Origin: Streptomyces bluensis
Lineage (GTDB): Bacteria > Actinomycetota > Actinomycetes > Streptomycetales > Streptomycetaceae
Assembly (NCBI RefSeq): GCF_014650715.1
Contig: NZ_BMVM01000002.1
Span: forward strand, 1 to 64,000
Reading direction: 5' to 3'
DNA length: 64,000 bases
Part shown: positions 35,036-41,941 of the stretch, piece after piece
How the letters are laid out: every line of letters starts with the position of its first letter
Numbering within the stretch: position 1 is the first letter of the stretch
Notes under the pieces: generated by a model
Told to the model about the DNA's origin: nothing
What the model saw: only the letters and a program-made list of their open reading frames with translations
The model's database searches: none
Translations under genes and position numbers: made by a program

Positions 35036-36399
35036 CGGATCCTCCCCGCGCCCGCGCCGCGGGCGACCTCGTGGTCCGCCTGCCGGGCGCTGTCGATCTC
35101 ACCGTGCAGCGTGGGTGTCCAGCCGACGTCGGGGGTCAGGTCGCGTTCGCTGCCGGAGTTGTACGCGTTGTAGATGGTCAGCAGGTCGACGGGGTAACCG
35201 TTGAAGAGCGTGCCCGTGGCGTGGAAGGCCGTGCCGTTCCAGCTCTTCACGAGGTCGGCGGCCTCGATGTGGCCGGGTGTGGTGAAGGCGTTGTTCTCGG
35301 CGTGGACGGCGGACTCGGTGGAGATGCCGAGCGAGTACCGGTAGTCGTGCGCGTCGCCGGGGACGACGTAGCGGTTGTTGTAGACGTGCACCTGCCCGAA
35401 GCGGACGCGCGGCGCACGCTGCACGACGCCTGCGAACTCGTTGTGGTGCAGGGTGACGCGCAGCTTGCCGCGGTCGCCGGTGGCCGTGTCGCCGTTGCCG
35501 ATGAGCATCGCCTTGTCGTGGTCGGCGAACCGGCTCCAGGACACCGTCACCAGGTCGGACTCGTTGGTGATGTCGAGCAGGCCGTCGTGGCGCAGGTAGT
35601 TGCGGCCGAAGTAGGTGGGCTCGTCCTGGTCCAGGTGGCCCTTGTCGGACAGCGTGACGTGGTCGATCCACACATGGGTGGCGCCGCGCAGCCAGATGTT
35701 GTCGTACGCGGTCTTCCAGTCGCCGAGGCCGCCGGTGTTGGGCTGCCAGACGGGGAAGCAGTCGTAGGCGTCGCGGAGTTCGAGGTTGCGGATGATCACG
35801 TTGTCCGCGCCCCTGAGCTGGAGGCCGGCGCCTTTCAGCACCGCCCTGTCGCCCAGCCCCACGATGGTGGTGTTGGACCCGACGGCCAGCTCGACCCGTT
35901 CCGCCTGCCGGGCGGCCGATGCCTGCCGGGCCTCCTCCTGGGGGCCGCTGGGCTTGGCGGAGCCCCAGGTGCGCGGGTCGTACGCGGCGAGGTACTTCTT
36001 CAGGTCGTATCCGTCGGTCGCGTAGTCGTCGCAGTCCAGCGTGTCGCCGTCGTCGGTGGTGTTGGCGTCGATGGTGCCCGCGATCCGGATGATCTTCGGG
36101 GTGGCGCTGCCTCCGTCGAGCGCCCGGACCAGCTCACTGCGGTCGCGAACGGTGAAGACGTGGGCGTCGTCGGCGGTGGAACCCCCTGTGGTGCCGCCGT
36201 CGGCCGCCGCCCAGCCGTCGTTCGCGGCGAGCGTGTCACGGCTGATGTCGCGGGCCTCCGCCCCGGCGGGGGTGCTGAGGGTGAGGCCCAGCACCCCGGC
36301 CACGGCGAGCAACGGGAGGCGCCTCGTGCCCGGAAGCAGGCTCGTGCCCGGAAGTCGGCTCCTGCCCGGAAGTCGGCTCCTGCCCGGAAGTCGCCTCAT
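35032..36399 (-). CDS. Secreted pectate lyase, PL1 family, with repetitive signal-peptide region
   Basis: 455 residues. The N-terminal n-region is built from six-residue repeats (RLPGRS, then SLLPGT) before a hydrophobic stretch LLAVAGVLGLTLSTPAGAEA. The mature part has PL1 motifs VWIDHVTLSDKG, LLDITNESDLVTVSW and VQRAPRVRFG with the catalytic Arg. It resembles the enzyme at 26670-27959. It is embedded in an operon: it overlaps the permease gene upstream and the oxidoreductase gene downstream by 4 bases each. Confidence 0.93.
   Translation of the reverse strand: MRRLPGRSRLPGRSRLPGTSLLPGTRRLPLLAVAGVLGLTLSTPAGAEARDISRDTLAANDGWAAADGGTTGGSTADDAHVFTVRDRSELVRALDGGSATPKIIRIAGTIDANTTDDGDTLDCDDYATDGYDLKKYLAAYDPRTWGSAKPSGPQEEARQASAARQAERVELAVGSNTTIVGLGDRAVLKGAGLQLRGADNVIIRNLELRDAYDCFPVWQPNTGGLGDWKTAYDNIWLRGATHVWIDHVTLSDKGHLDQDEPTYFGRNYLRHDGLLDITNESDLVTVSWSRFADHDKAMLIGNGDTATGDRGKLRVTLHHNEFAGVVQRAPRVRFGQVHVYNNRYVVPGDAHDYRYSLGISTESAVHAENNAFTTPGHIEAADLVKSWNGTAFHATGTLFNGYPVDLLTIYNAYNSGSERDLTPDVGWTPTLHGEIDSARQADHEVARGAGAGRIR
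36323..36394. repeat. 18-bp minisatellite within the pectate lyase signal-peptide region
   Basis: Four 18-base units (36323, 36341, 36359, 36377) built on CTCGTGCCCGGAAGTCGG with few changes. They encode six residues each, in frame, so copy-number change would lengthen or shorten the signal peptide's basic n-region without a frameshift. Confidence 0.9.
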
Positions 36400-37301
36400 C
36401 CCTTCACCGCCCCCGCGCTGAAGCCGGTGATCAGCCACTTCTGGATGAAGGCGAACACGATCACGACGGGGACGGCGGCGATGATGCCGCCCGCGGCGAG
36501 CGCGCCCAGGTCGACGCTGTCGGCGCTGAGCAGGGTGTTCAGGCCGACGGGGATGGTCTGCTTGTCCTGGTTGCTGAGGAACATCAGCGCGAACAGGAAG
36601 TGGTTCCAGGAGTGCACGAAGGCGAAGGAGCCGACGGCGATCAGGCCCGGCCGCAGCAGCGGCAGCACGACCACCCGGAAGCCGGTGAACCGGTTGCAGC
36701 CGTCGACCCAGGCGGCCTCCTCCAGCGAGTACGGCACGTTTCTGATGAACCCGCTGATCAGGATCATCGACAGCGGCAGCTGGAAGACGGTCTCGGCGAT
36801 GATGACGCTGCCCAGGGAGTTGATCATCCGCAGCTCGGCGAAGATCTGGAACAGCGGGACGAGAAGCAGCGCGCCCGGGACGAACTGCGAGCACAGCAGC
36901 GCCAGCATGAACGCGCGCTTGATCCGGAAGTTGAAGCGGGCCAGGGCGTAGCCGCCGGCGAGGGCGACGATCGTGGTCATGAACAGGGTGGCGACGCCCA
37001 CGAGGACGCTGTTCTGGAAGTAGGTCCCGAAGGACCGCTCCGTCCACACCTTCTCGAAGTGCTCGAACGTGATGGGCCACGGCACGAGGGAGGTGGAGCC
37101 GGGCTCGCGCAGCGCGAACAGCAGGATCCAGTAGAAGGGGATGAGCGTGAAGAGCAGGTAGATCGACAGCGGCAGGTAGATCTGCCAGCGCGGGACCTCG
37201 TCCCAGGCGCGCCGGCGCTTGTCCGGCCGGCGCGGGGCTTCCTCGGCCTCGGGGGCGGGGGCCACCGGGGCGTCGCTGATCTCGGCGTCCTTGGTGATCA
37301 C
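36396..37301 (-). CDS. Sugar ABC transporter permease (MalG/AraQ-like)
   Basis: 301 residues, six predicted membrane spans, with the EAA loop at EEAAWVDGCNRFTGFRVVVLPLLRPG (coupling core EEAAWVDGCNR). GTG start overlaps the TGA of the partner permease as GTGA. It forms the inner-membrane channel with the MalF-like protein; the ATPase must come from elsewhere in the genome. Confidence 0.92.
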   Translation of the reverse strand: MITKDAEISDAPVAPAPEAEEAPRRPDKRRRAWDEVPRWQIYLPLSIYLLFTLIPFYWILLFALREPGSTSLVPWPITFEHFEKVWTERSFGTYFQNSVLVGVATLFMTTIVALAGGYALARFNFRIKRAFMLALLCSQFVPGALLLVPLFQIFAELRMINSLGSVIIAETVFQLPLSMILISGFIRNVPYSLEEAAWVDGCNRFTGFRVVVLPLLRPGLIAVGSFAFVHSWNHFLFALMFLSNQDKQTIPVGLNTLLSADSVDLGALAAGGIIAAVPVVIVFAFIQKWLITGFSAGAVKG

Positions 37302-38233
37302 TTGTCCTCGCCTCCGAACTTGCTCAACCGCAGGTAGACGATCGAGCAGAAGAGCAGAATCACGAACGCGACCGTGGTGAGGGCGGACGCGTAGCCGAAG
37401 TTGTGGGCGTCGACGGAGGTGTTGGCGATGTAGAGCGGGAGGGTGGTCGTCGCCCCCGCTGGTCCGCCGCCGGTCATGGTGTAGAGCAGGTCGACGTTGT
37501 TGAACTCCCACACCGCGCGCAGCAGCGTGGACAGGATGATCGCGTCCTTCAGGTGCGGCAGCGTGATGTGGACGAACTGCCGGATGCGGCCAGCGCCGTC
37601 GACCTCGGCGGCCTCGTACAGGTCCTTCGAGACGGACTGGAGGTCGGCGAGGATGAGGATCGCGAAGAAGGGCACGCCACGCCACAGGTCGGCGACGACC
37701 GCGGCCGGGAAGACGGTCGAGGTGTCGGAGAGCCAGCTGGTGCCGTACTCGCCGATGCCCAGGTCAGCGAGGTAACGGGTGATGCCCGTCTGGGAGTTGT
37801 AGAGCAGCACCCAGATGGCGGAGGTCAGCACGCCGGAGACGGCCCACGGCGAGAAGACCATCGCGCGGCTCAGCGCCCGGCCCACGAAGCTCTGGTTGAC
37901 GATCAGCGCGAGGGCCAGGCCGAACAGCAGCTGCAACCCGACCTCGACCACGACCCACTTGGCGCTGAAGACCAGCGTGTCCCAGAACTGGGGGTCCTGA
38001 GTGAAGGCGTGGACGAAGTTGTCGAAGCCCGCGAAACCGTTCCGCCAGGGCTTGGTGGGGTTGTAGTGCTGCAGGCTGTAGTAGAAGACGCTGATGACCG
38101 GGTAGGCGATGAAGCCGAGCATCAGCAGGGCTGCCGGCGCGATCAGCAGATACGGGAGCCTGCGTGGCGTGGCCGATCCGCGACGCCGCCGGGGCGGCGC
38201 GGGCTGTTTCGCCACGGCTGCGGCTTGGGCCAT
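37298..38233 (-). CDS. Sugar ABC transporter permease (MalF/UgpA-like)
   Basis: 311 residues with a basic, Pro-rich cytosolic start, six spans and the EAA loop YEAAEVDGAGRIRQF. Start ATG 38233. It is the first gene of the downstream pectin transcript: a LacI-type operator lies about 100 bases upstream. Works with the MalG-like permease and probably with the binding protein at 28915-30267. Confidence 0.92.
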   Translation of the reverse strand: MAQAAAVAKQPAPPRRRRGSATPRRLPYLLIAPAALLMLGFIAYPVISVFYYSLQHYNPTKPWRNGFAGFDNFVHAFTQDPQFWDTLVFSAKWVVVEVGLQLLFGLALALIVNQSFVGRALSRAMVFSPWAVSGVLTSAIWVLLYNSQTGITRYLADLGIGEYGTSWLSDTSTVFPAAVVADLWRGVPFFAILILADLQSVSKDLYEAAEVDGAGRIRQFVHITLPHLKDAIILSTLLRAVWEFNNVDLLYTMTGGGPAGATTTLPLYIANTSVDAHNFGYASALTTVAFVILLFCSIVYLRLSKFGGEDK

Positions 38234-38433
38234 GACTGTGTCTCCGTTCTCGGGTGTGCGGGTCGAGCCGGTGGTGCGGTGCGCTGCGCCGTGTGGCGTG
38301 TGGCGGTGCCGTGCGGCTTGTGCCCGTGCCGTGTTGGCAAGCGCTTTCACTTGCGGTGTTCGAGGTCCGGACCGCGAGGAACAGCGGCCTTGGTGTGGTG
38401 GTGCGGTGATCCGGTGGTGCGGTGGTGCGGTGT
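38234..38433. promoter_or_regulatory. Promoter region of the pectin transport/lyase operon with LacI-type operator
   Basis: A 200-base gap. At 38335-38349, TGGCAAGCGCTTTCA has the AAGCGCTT core and near-symmetry expected of a LacI/GalR-family operator. Between 38391 and 38436 there is low-complexity GGTGGTGCGG-type repetition. No gene seen. Confidence 0.6.
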
Positions 38434-40179
38434 TCAGCCCGCGTACGGGTCCGGCACGGTGCCCGGCCGGGCCAGGAAGGCGAAGTCGCAGCCGGTGTCG
38501 GCCTGCGTGATCTGCTCGTTGTAGAGCGCGCCGTAGCCGCGCTCGTACCGCTCGGGCGGCGGCGTCCACGCGGCCCTGCGGCGCTGGAGCTCCTCGTCGT
38601 CCACGTCGAGGTGGAGGGTGCGCGCCTCGACGTCGAGGGTGATGCTGTCCCCGGTCCGTACGAGCGCGAGCGGCCCGCCGATGTACGACTCGGGCGCGAT
38701 GTGCAGCACGCACGCGCCGTAGCTCGTGCCGCTCATCCGGGCGTCGGAGATCCGCACCATGTCGCGGACGCCCTGCTTCAGCAGGTGGTCGGGGATGGGC
38801 AGCATCCCGTACTCGGGCATACCGGGGCCGCCCTTGGGCCCGGAGTTGCGCAGCACGAGCACACTGTCGGCGGTGATGCCCAGGGAGGGGTCGTTGATGG
38901 TCCGCTGCATCGTCCTGTAGTCGTCGAAGACGACCGCGGGGCCGGTGTGCCTGAGCAGGTGCGGCTCGGCGGCGATGTGCTTGATGACCGCGCCGTCCGG
39001 GCAGAGGTTGCCGCGCAGCACGGCGACCCCGCCCTCCTTCGCGACCGGGTTCTCGCGGGTGCGGATGACGGCGTCGTTGTGGACGAGCGCGCCGTCGAGC
39101 TGCTCGCGCATCGTGTCGTACGACACCGTCGGCCGGTCCAGGTGGAGGAGGTCGGTGATCCGGGACAGGAAGCCGGGGAGCCCGCCCGCGAAGTGGAAGT
39201 CCTCCATCAGGTAGGTCTGTCCGCCCGGCCGGACGTTGGCCAGCACCGGCACCGTGCGCGCGACGCGGTCGAAGTCGTCGAGCGTCAGCGGGACTCCGGC
39301 GCGGCCGGCCATGGCGATGAGGTGGATGACGGCGTTCGTGGAGCCACCGAGTCCGAGGACGGTCGTCACCGCGTCCTCGAAGGCGTCCGCGGTGAGGATC
39401 TCGGACAGCTTCCGGTCCCTGCGGACGAGTTCGACGATCCTGAGGCCGGAGGCGGCGGCCATCCGGTCGTGTCCGGAGTCGACGGCGGGGATGCTCGACG
39501 CGCCGGGCACGGTGACCCCCAGCGCCTCGGCCGCCGCGGTGAGCGTGGACGCCGTGCCCATGGTCATGCAGTGACCGGGCGAGCGGGCCAGGCCGCTCTC
39601 CAGTTCCTGCATCTCGCAGTCGCCGATGAGCCCGGCGCGCTTGTCGTCCCAGTACTTCCACATGTCGGTGCCGGAGCCGAGGACCTCGTTGCGCCAGTGG
39701 CCCGGCAGCATGGGCCCGGCGGGCACGAACACGGTCGGCAGGTCGACGGACGCGGCCCCCATGAGCAGCGCGGGCGTGGACTTGTCGCAGCCGCCCATCA
39801 GGACCGCCCCGTCCACCGGGTACGACCGCAGCAGCTCCTCCGTCTCCATCGCGAGCATGTTGCGGTAGAGCATCGGGGTCGGCTTCTGGAAGGTCTCGCT
39901 CAGCGTCGACACCGGGAACTCCAGCGGGTAGCCGCCCGCCTGCCACACGCCCCGCTTGACCGCCTGCGCGCGATCACGCAGGTGCACATGGCAGGGGTTG
40001 ATGTCGCTCCAGGTGTTGAGGATCGCGATGACCGGCTTGCCCAGGTGTTCCTCGGGCAGATAGCCGAGCTGGCGGGTGCGGGCGCGGTGGCTGAAGGAGC
40101 GCAGCCCGTCGGTGCCGTACCACTGGTGGCTTCTGTACTCCTCGGGGCGCTTCTCGGCGCCCTTCTCCGGGTTCGTCAT
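38434..40179 (-). CDS. IlvD/Edd-family sugar-acid dehydratase (L-arabonate dehydratase-like)
   Basis: 581 residues. Cys63, Cys131 (MGGCDKSTPA) and Cys204 (PGHCMTMGTAST) are the expected [2Fe-2S] ligands of the family; DCEMQELESG and SDARMSGTSYGACVLH are also typical. The family dehydrates aldonic acids or dihydroxy acids. Pairing with a DapA-like gene (ATGA overlap) mirrors L-arabonate pathway clusters, where the pair turns L-arabonate into alpha-ketoglutarate semialdehyde. Alternatively it may supply the galactarate dehydratase otherwise missing here. An ATG three codons upstream (40188) is possible. Confidence 0.88.
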   Translation of the reverse strand: MTNPEKGAEKRPEEYRSHQWYGTDGLRSFSHRARTRQLGYLPEEHLGKPVIAILNTWSDINPCHVHLRDRAQAVKRGVWQAGGYPLEFPVSTLSETFQKPTPMLYRNMLAMETEELLRSYPVDGAVLMGGCDKSTPALLMGAASVDLPTVFVPAGPMLPGHWRNEVLGSGTDMWKYWDDKRAGLIGDCEMQELESGLARSPGHCMTMGTASTLTAAAEALGVTVPGASSIPAVDSGHDRMAAASGLRIVELVRRDRKLSEILTADAFEDAVTTVLGLGGSTNAVIHLIAMAGRAGVPLTLDDFDRVARTVPVLANVRPGGQTYLMEDFHFAGGLPGFLSRITDLLHLDRPTVSYDTMREQLDGALVHNDAVIRTRENPVAKEGGVAVLRGNLCPDGAVIKHIAAEPHLLRHTGPAVVFDDYRTMQRTINDPSLGITADSVLVLRNSGPKGGPGMPEYGMLPIPDHLLKQGVRDMVRISDARMSGTSYGACVLHIAPESYIGGPLALVRTGDSITLDVEARTLHLDVDDEELQRRRAAWTPPPERYERGYGALYNEQITQADTGCDFAFLARPGTVPDPYAG

Positions 40180-41087
40180 ATCGACCATCCGGCGGCGATG
40201 GCGGCGACCTCGGCCCGCTCGTCCTCGGGCAGCACCCTGCTCGGTGCCCGGACGTCGCGGCGGCACAGGCCGAGTGAGGCGAGGGCCTCCTTGACCACGG
40301 TCACGTTGTTGGCGGACGCGCCCGCGGCACGCAGTTCCTCGAAGCGGCGGATCTGTTCCCACACCTTCATCGCGGCGGGATAGTCCCCGGACCGGAGTGC
40401 TTCGAGCATGTTCAGGGACACGGCCGGGGAGACGTTCACGAGACCCGAGGTGAAGCCGGTGGCGCCCGCGGAGAAGTACGAGGGCGCGTACGGCTCGGCG
40501 AGCCCCGCCACCCACACGAAGCGGTCGAGCCCCGCGTCCCGCGCGAAGGCGGCGAACCGGGCGGCGTCCGGTACGGCGTACTTGACCCCGATGACGTTCG
40601 GGCAGGCGTCGGCGAGTTCGGCGAGCCGGGCGCCCGGCAGCGACGCGTTGCGCAGGTACGGCACGACGCCCAGTTCGGGCACGGCCTCGGCGATGGCCCG
40701 GTGGTAGTCGACCCAGCCGGTCTCCGACACATACGGGTGGACGGGCTGGTGGACCATCACCATCTGCGCGCCGGCCTCACGGGCGTGCCGGGCGGAGGCC
40801 ACGGCGGTGGGCACGTCGTGCCCCACCCCGACAAGGACGGCGCTCCGGTCGCCCGCCTCGTCCATGGTCAGCTCGGTGACGAGCTGCCGTTCGGCGGGGG
40901 TCAGCGCGTAGAACTCACCGGTGTTGCCGTTCGGTGTGAGGGTCCTGACCCCGCCGTCGAGCAGTCGACGCAGCAGGGCCCGGTGGGTGTCCTGGTCGAC
41001 GCTGCCGTCCTCGGCGAACGGGGTCACCGGGATCGCCACGACGTCGGCCAGGGCCGCCCGTTGGGTCTCGTACGTCACGCTGCTCAT
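40176..41087 (-). CDS. DapA-superfamily dehydratase/aldolase for 2-keto-3-deoxy sugar acids
   Basis: 303-residue TIM barrel of the dihydrodipicolinate synthase superfamily. The Schiff-base Lys169 (GVKYAV), Tyr144 (VPYLRN) and the carboxylate-binding loop NGNTGEF (53-59) are intact. The family includes L-2-keto-3-deoxyarabonate dehydratase and related aldolases. Gene order GntR, this enzyme, IlvD-like dehydratase, all with 4-base overlaps, indicates consecutive steps. It differs from the kdgD product at 48093-49022, so the two probably act on different keto-deoxy acids. Confidence 0.87.
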   Translation of the reverse strand: MSSVTYETQRAALADVVAIPVTPFAEDGSVDQDTHRALLRRLLDGGVRTLTPNGNTGEFYALTPAERQLVTELTMDEAGDRSAVLVGVGHDVPTAVASARHAREAGAQMVMVHQPVHPYVSETGWVDYHRAIAEAVPELGVVPYLRNASLPGARLAELADACPNVIGVKYAVPDAARFAAFARDAGLDRFVWVAGLAEPYAPSYFSAGATGFTSGLVNVSPAVSLNMLEALRSGDYPAAMKVWEQIRRFEELRAAGASANNVTVVKEALASLGLCRRDVRAPSRVLPEDERAEVAAIAAGWSI

Positions 41088-41740
41088 TGATGGCCTTCCT
41101 CTTCGTGGGCCTCGGGGAAGGCCCGCTGGACGAACGACGCGATGTGCGCGTGGAGGGCGCCGGCGGCTCCGTCGGCGTCGCCGTCGAGGGCGAGCCGCAG
41201 GATCTCGCGGTGCTCGGCGGCCTCGCGCTCCCAGGAGGGGTTGGCGGCCCAGGCGACCGCGGAGACGAGCGCGGCCTGGTCCCGCACCTCGTCGAGCATC
41301 CGGCCGAGCAGCGGATTGCCGCAGGAGGTGTAGAGGGCGCGGTGGAACTCCCGGTTGGCGAGGGAGCGTTCGGCCGTGTCGGCGGCCTGGTCGGAGCGGG
41401 CGAGCGCGTCCCGCGCCGCTTCCAGTCCGGCGCCCCGCCGTACGGCCCGGCGCAGGGCTTCCGGCTCCAGGAGCAGCCGGACGTCGTACACCTCGCGTGC
41501 CATGTCCGCGTCCACCATGCGCACCGTGACGCCCTTGTACTGGCTCATCACGACGAGCCCCGTCCCGGCCAGGGTCTTGAGCGCCTCGCGCACGGGCGTC
41601 TTGGAGACCCCGAACTGCGCGGCGAGTTCGGTTTCCACGAGCGCCTGGCCCGGCGTCAGCTTCCCGGTGAGGATGCGGTGTTTGATCCCTTCCAGCACGA
41701 ACTGCGTGCGGGAGGGGATCGGGGTGGGCACAGAGGTCAT
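41084..41740 (-). CDS. GntR-family regulator (FCD domain)
   Basis: 218 residues. Winged helix-turn-helix at about 10-75 (ILTGKLTPGQALVETELA, then FGVSKTPVREALKTL) and an FCD effector domain with the metal/ligand His pattern (FHRALYTSCGN, HREILRLALDGD, HAHIASF). It leads its own operon with the DapA- and IlvD-like genes and probably senses a sugar acid. Palindromes just upstream are its likely autoregulatory sites. Confidence 0.92.
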   Translation of the reverse strand: MTSVPTPIPSRTQFVLEGIKHRILTGKLTPGQALVETELAAQFGVSKTPVREALKTLAGTGLVVMSQYKGVTVRMVDADMAREVYDVRLLLEPEALRRAVRRGAGLEAARDALARSDQAADTAERSLANREFHRALYTSCGNPLLGRMLDEVRDQAALVSAVAWAANPSWEREAAEHREILRLALDGDADGAAGALHAHIASFVQRAFPEAHEEEGHQ

Positions 41741-41779
41741 GCGCGCCTCTCGGATCTCTCGGATCTCACATATCGCGTC

Positions 41780-41802
41780 TCATATATGACGTACGAAGTA
41801 CG
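41780..41802. promoter_or_regulatory. Two adjoining palindromes upstream of the GntR gene
   Basis: TCATATATGA (41780-41789, perfect) is followed directly by CGTAC GAA GTACG (41790-41802, perfect 5-bp arms). Their distance of 40-62 bases from the GntR start fits operator/promoter sites. ATGACGTACG recurs at 41863-41872. The rest of 41741-41941 holds no gene. Confidence 0.55.
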
Positions 41803-41941
41803 ACGCGTTGAAGGTAGGAGCGGCCCTGTGTTTCGTCAATGCTTCTCACAGAGGAAGTTGAGATGACGTACGCAGGCAGCGAATCCACGAGGTACTTGCG
41901 CTGTTTGCTATCGCGATGCCGGAGCGTCCGCCCGCGTCCCG

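Noticed and set aside
40176..41087. Lysine-pathway dihydrodipicolinate synthase
   Set aside because: Coupling to GntR and an IlvD-like dehydratase and the NGNTGEF motif point to a sugar-acid enzyme of the same superfamily.
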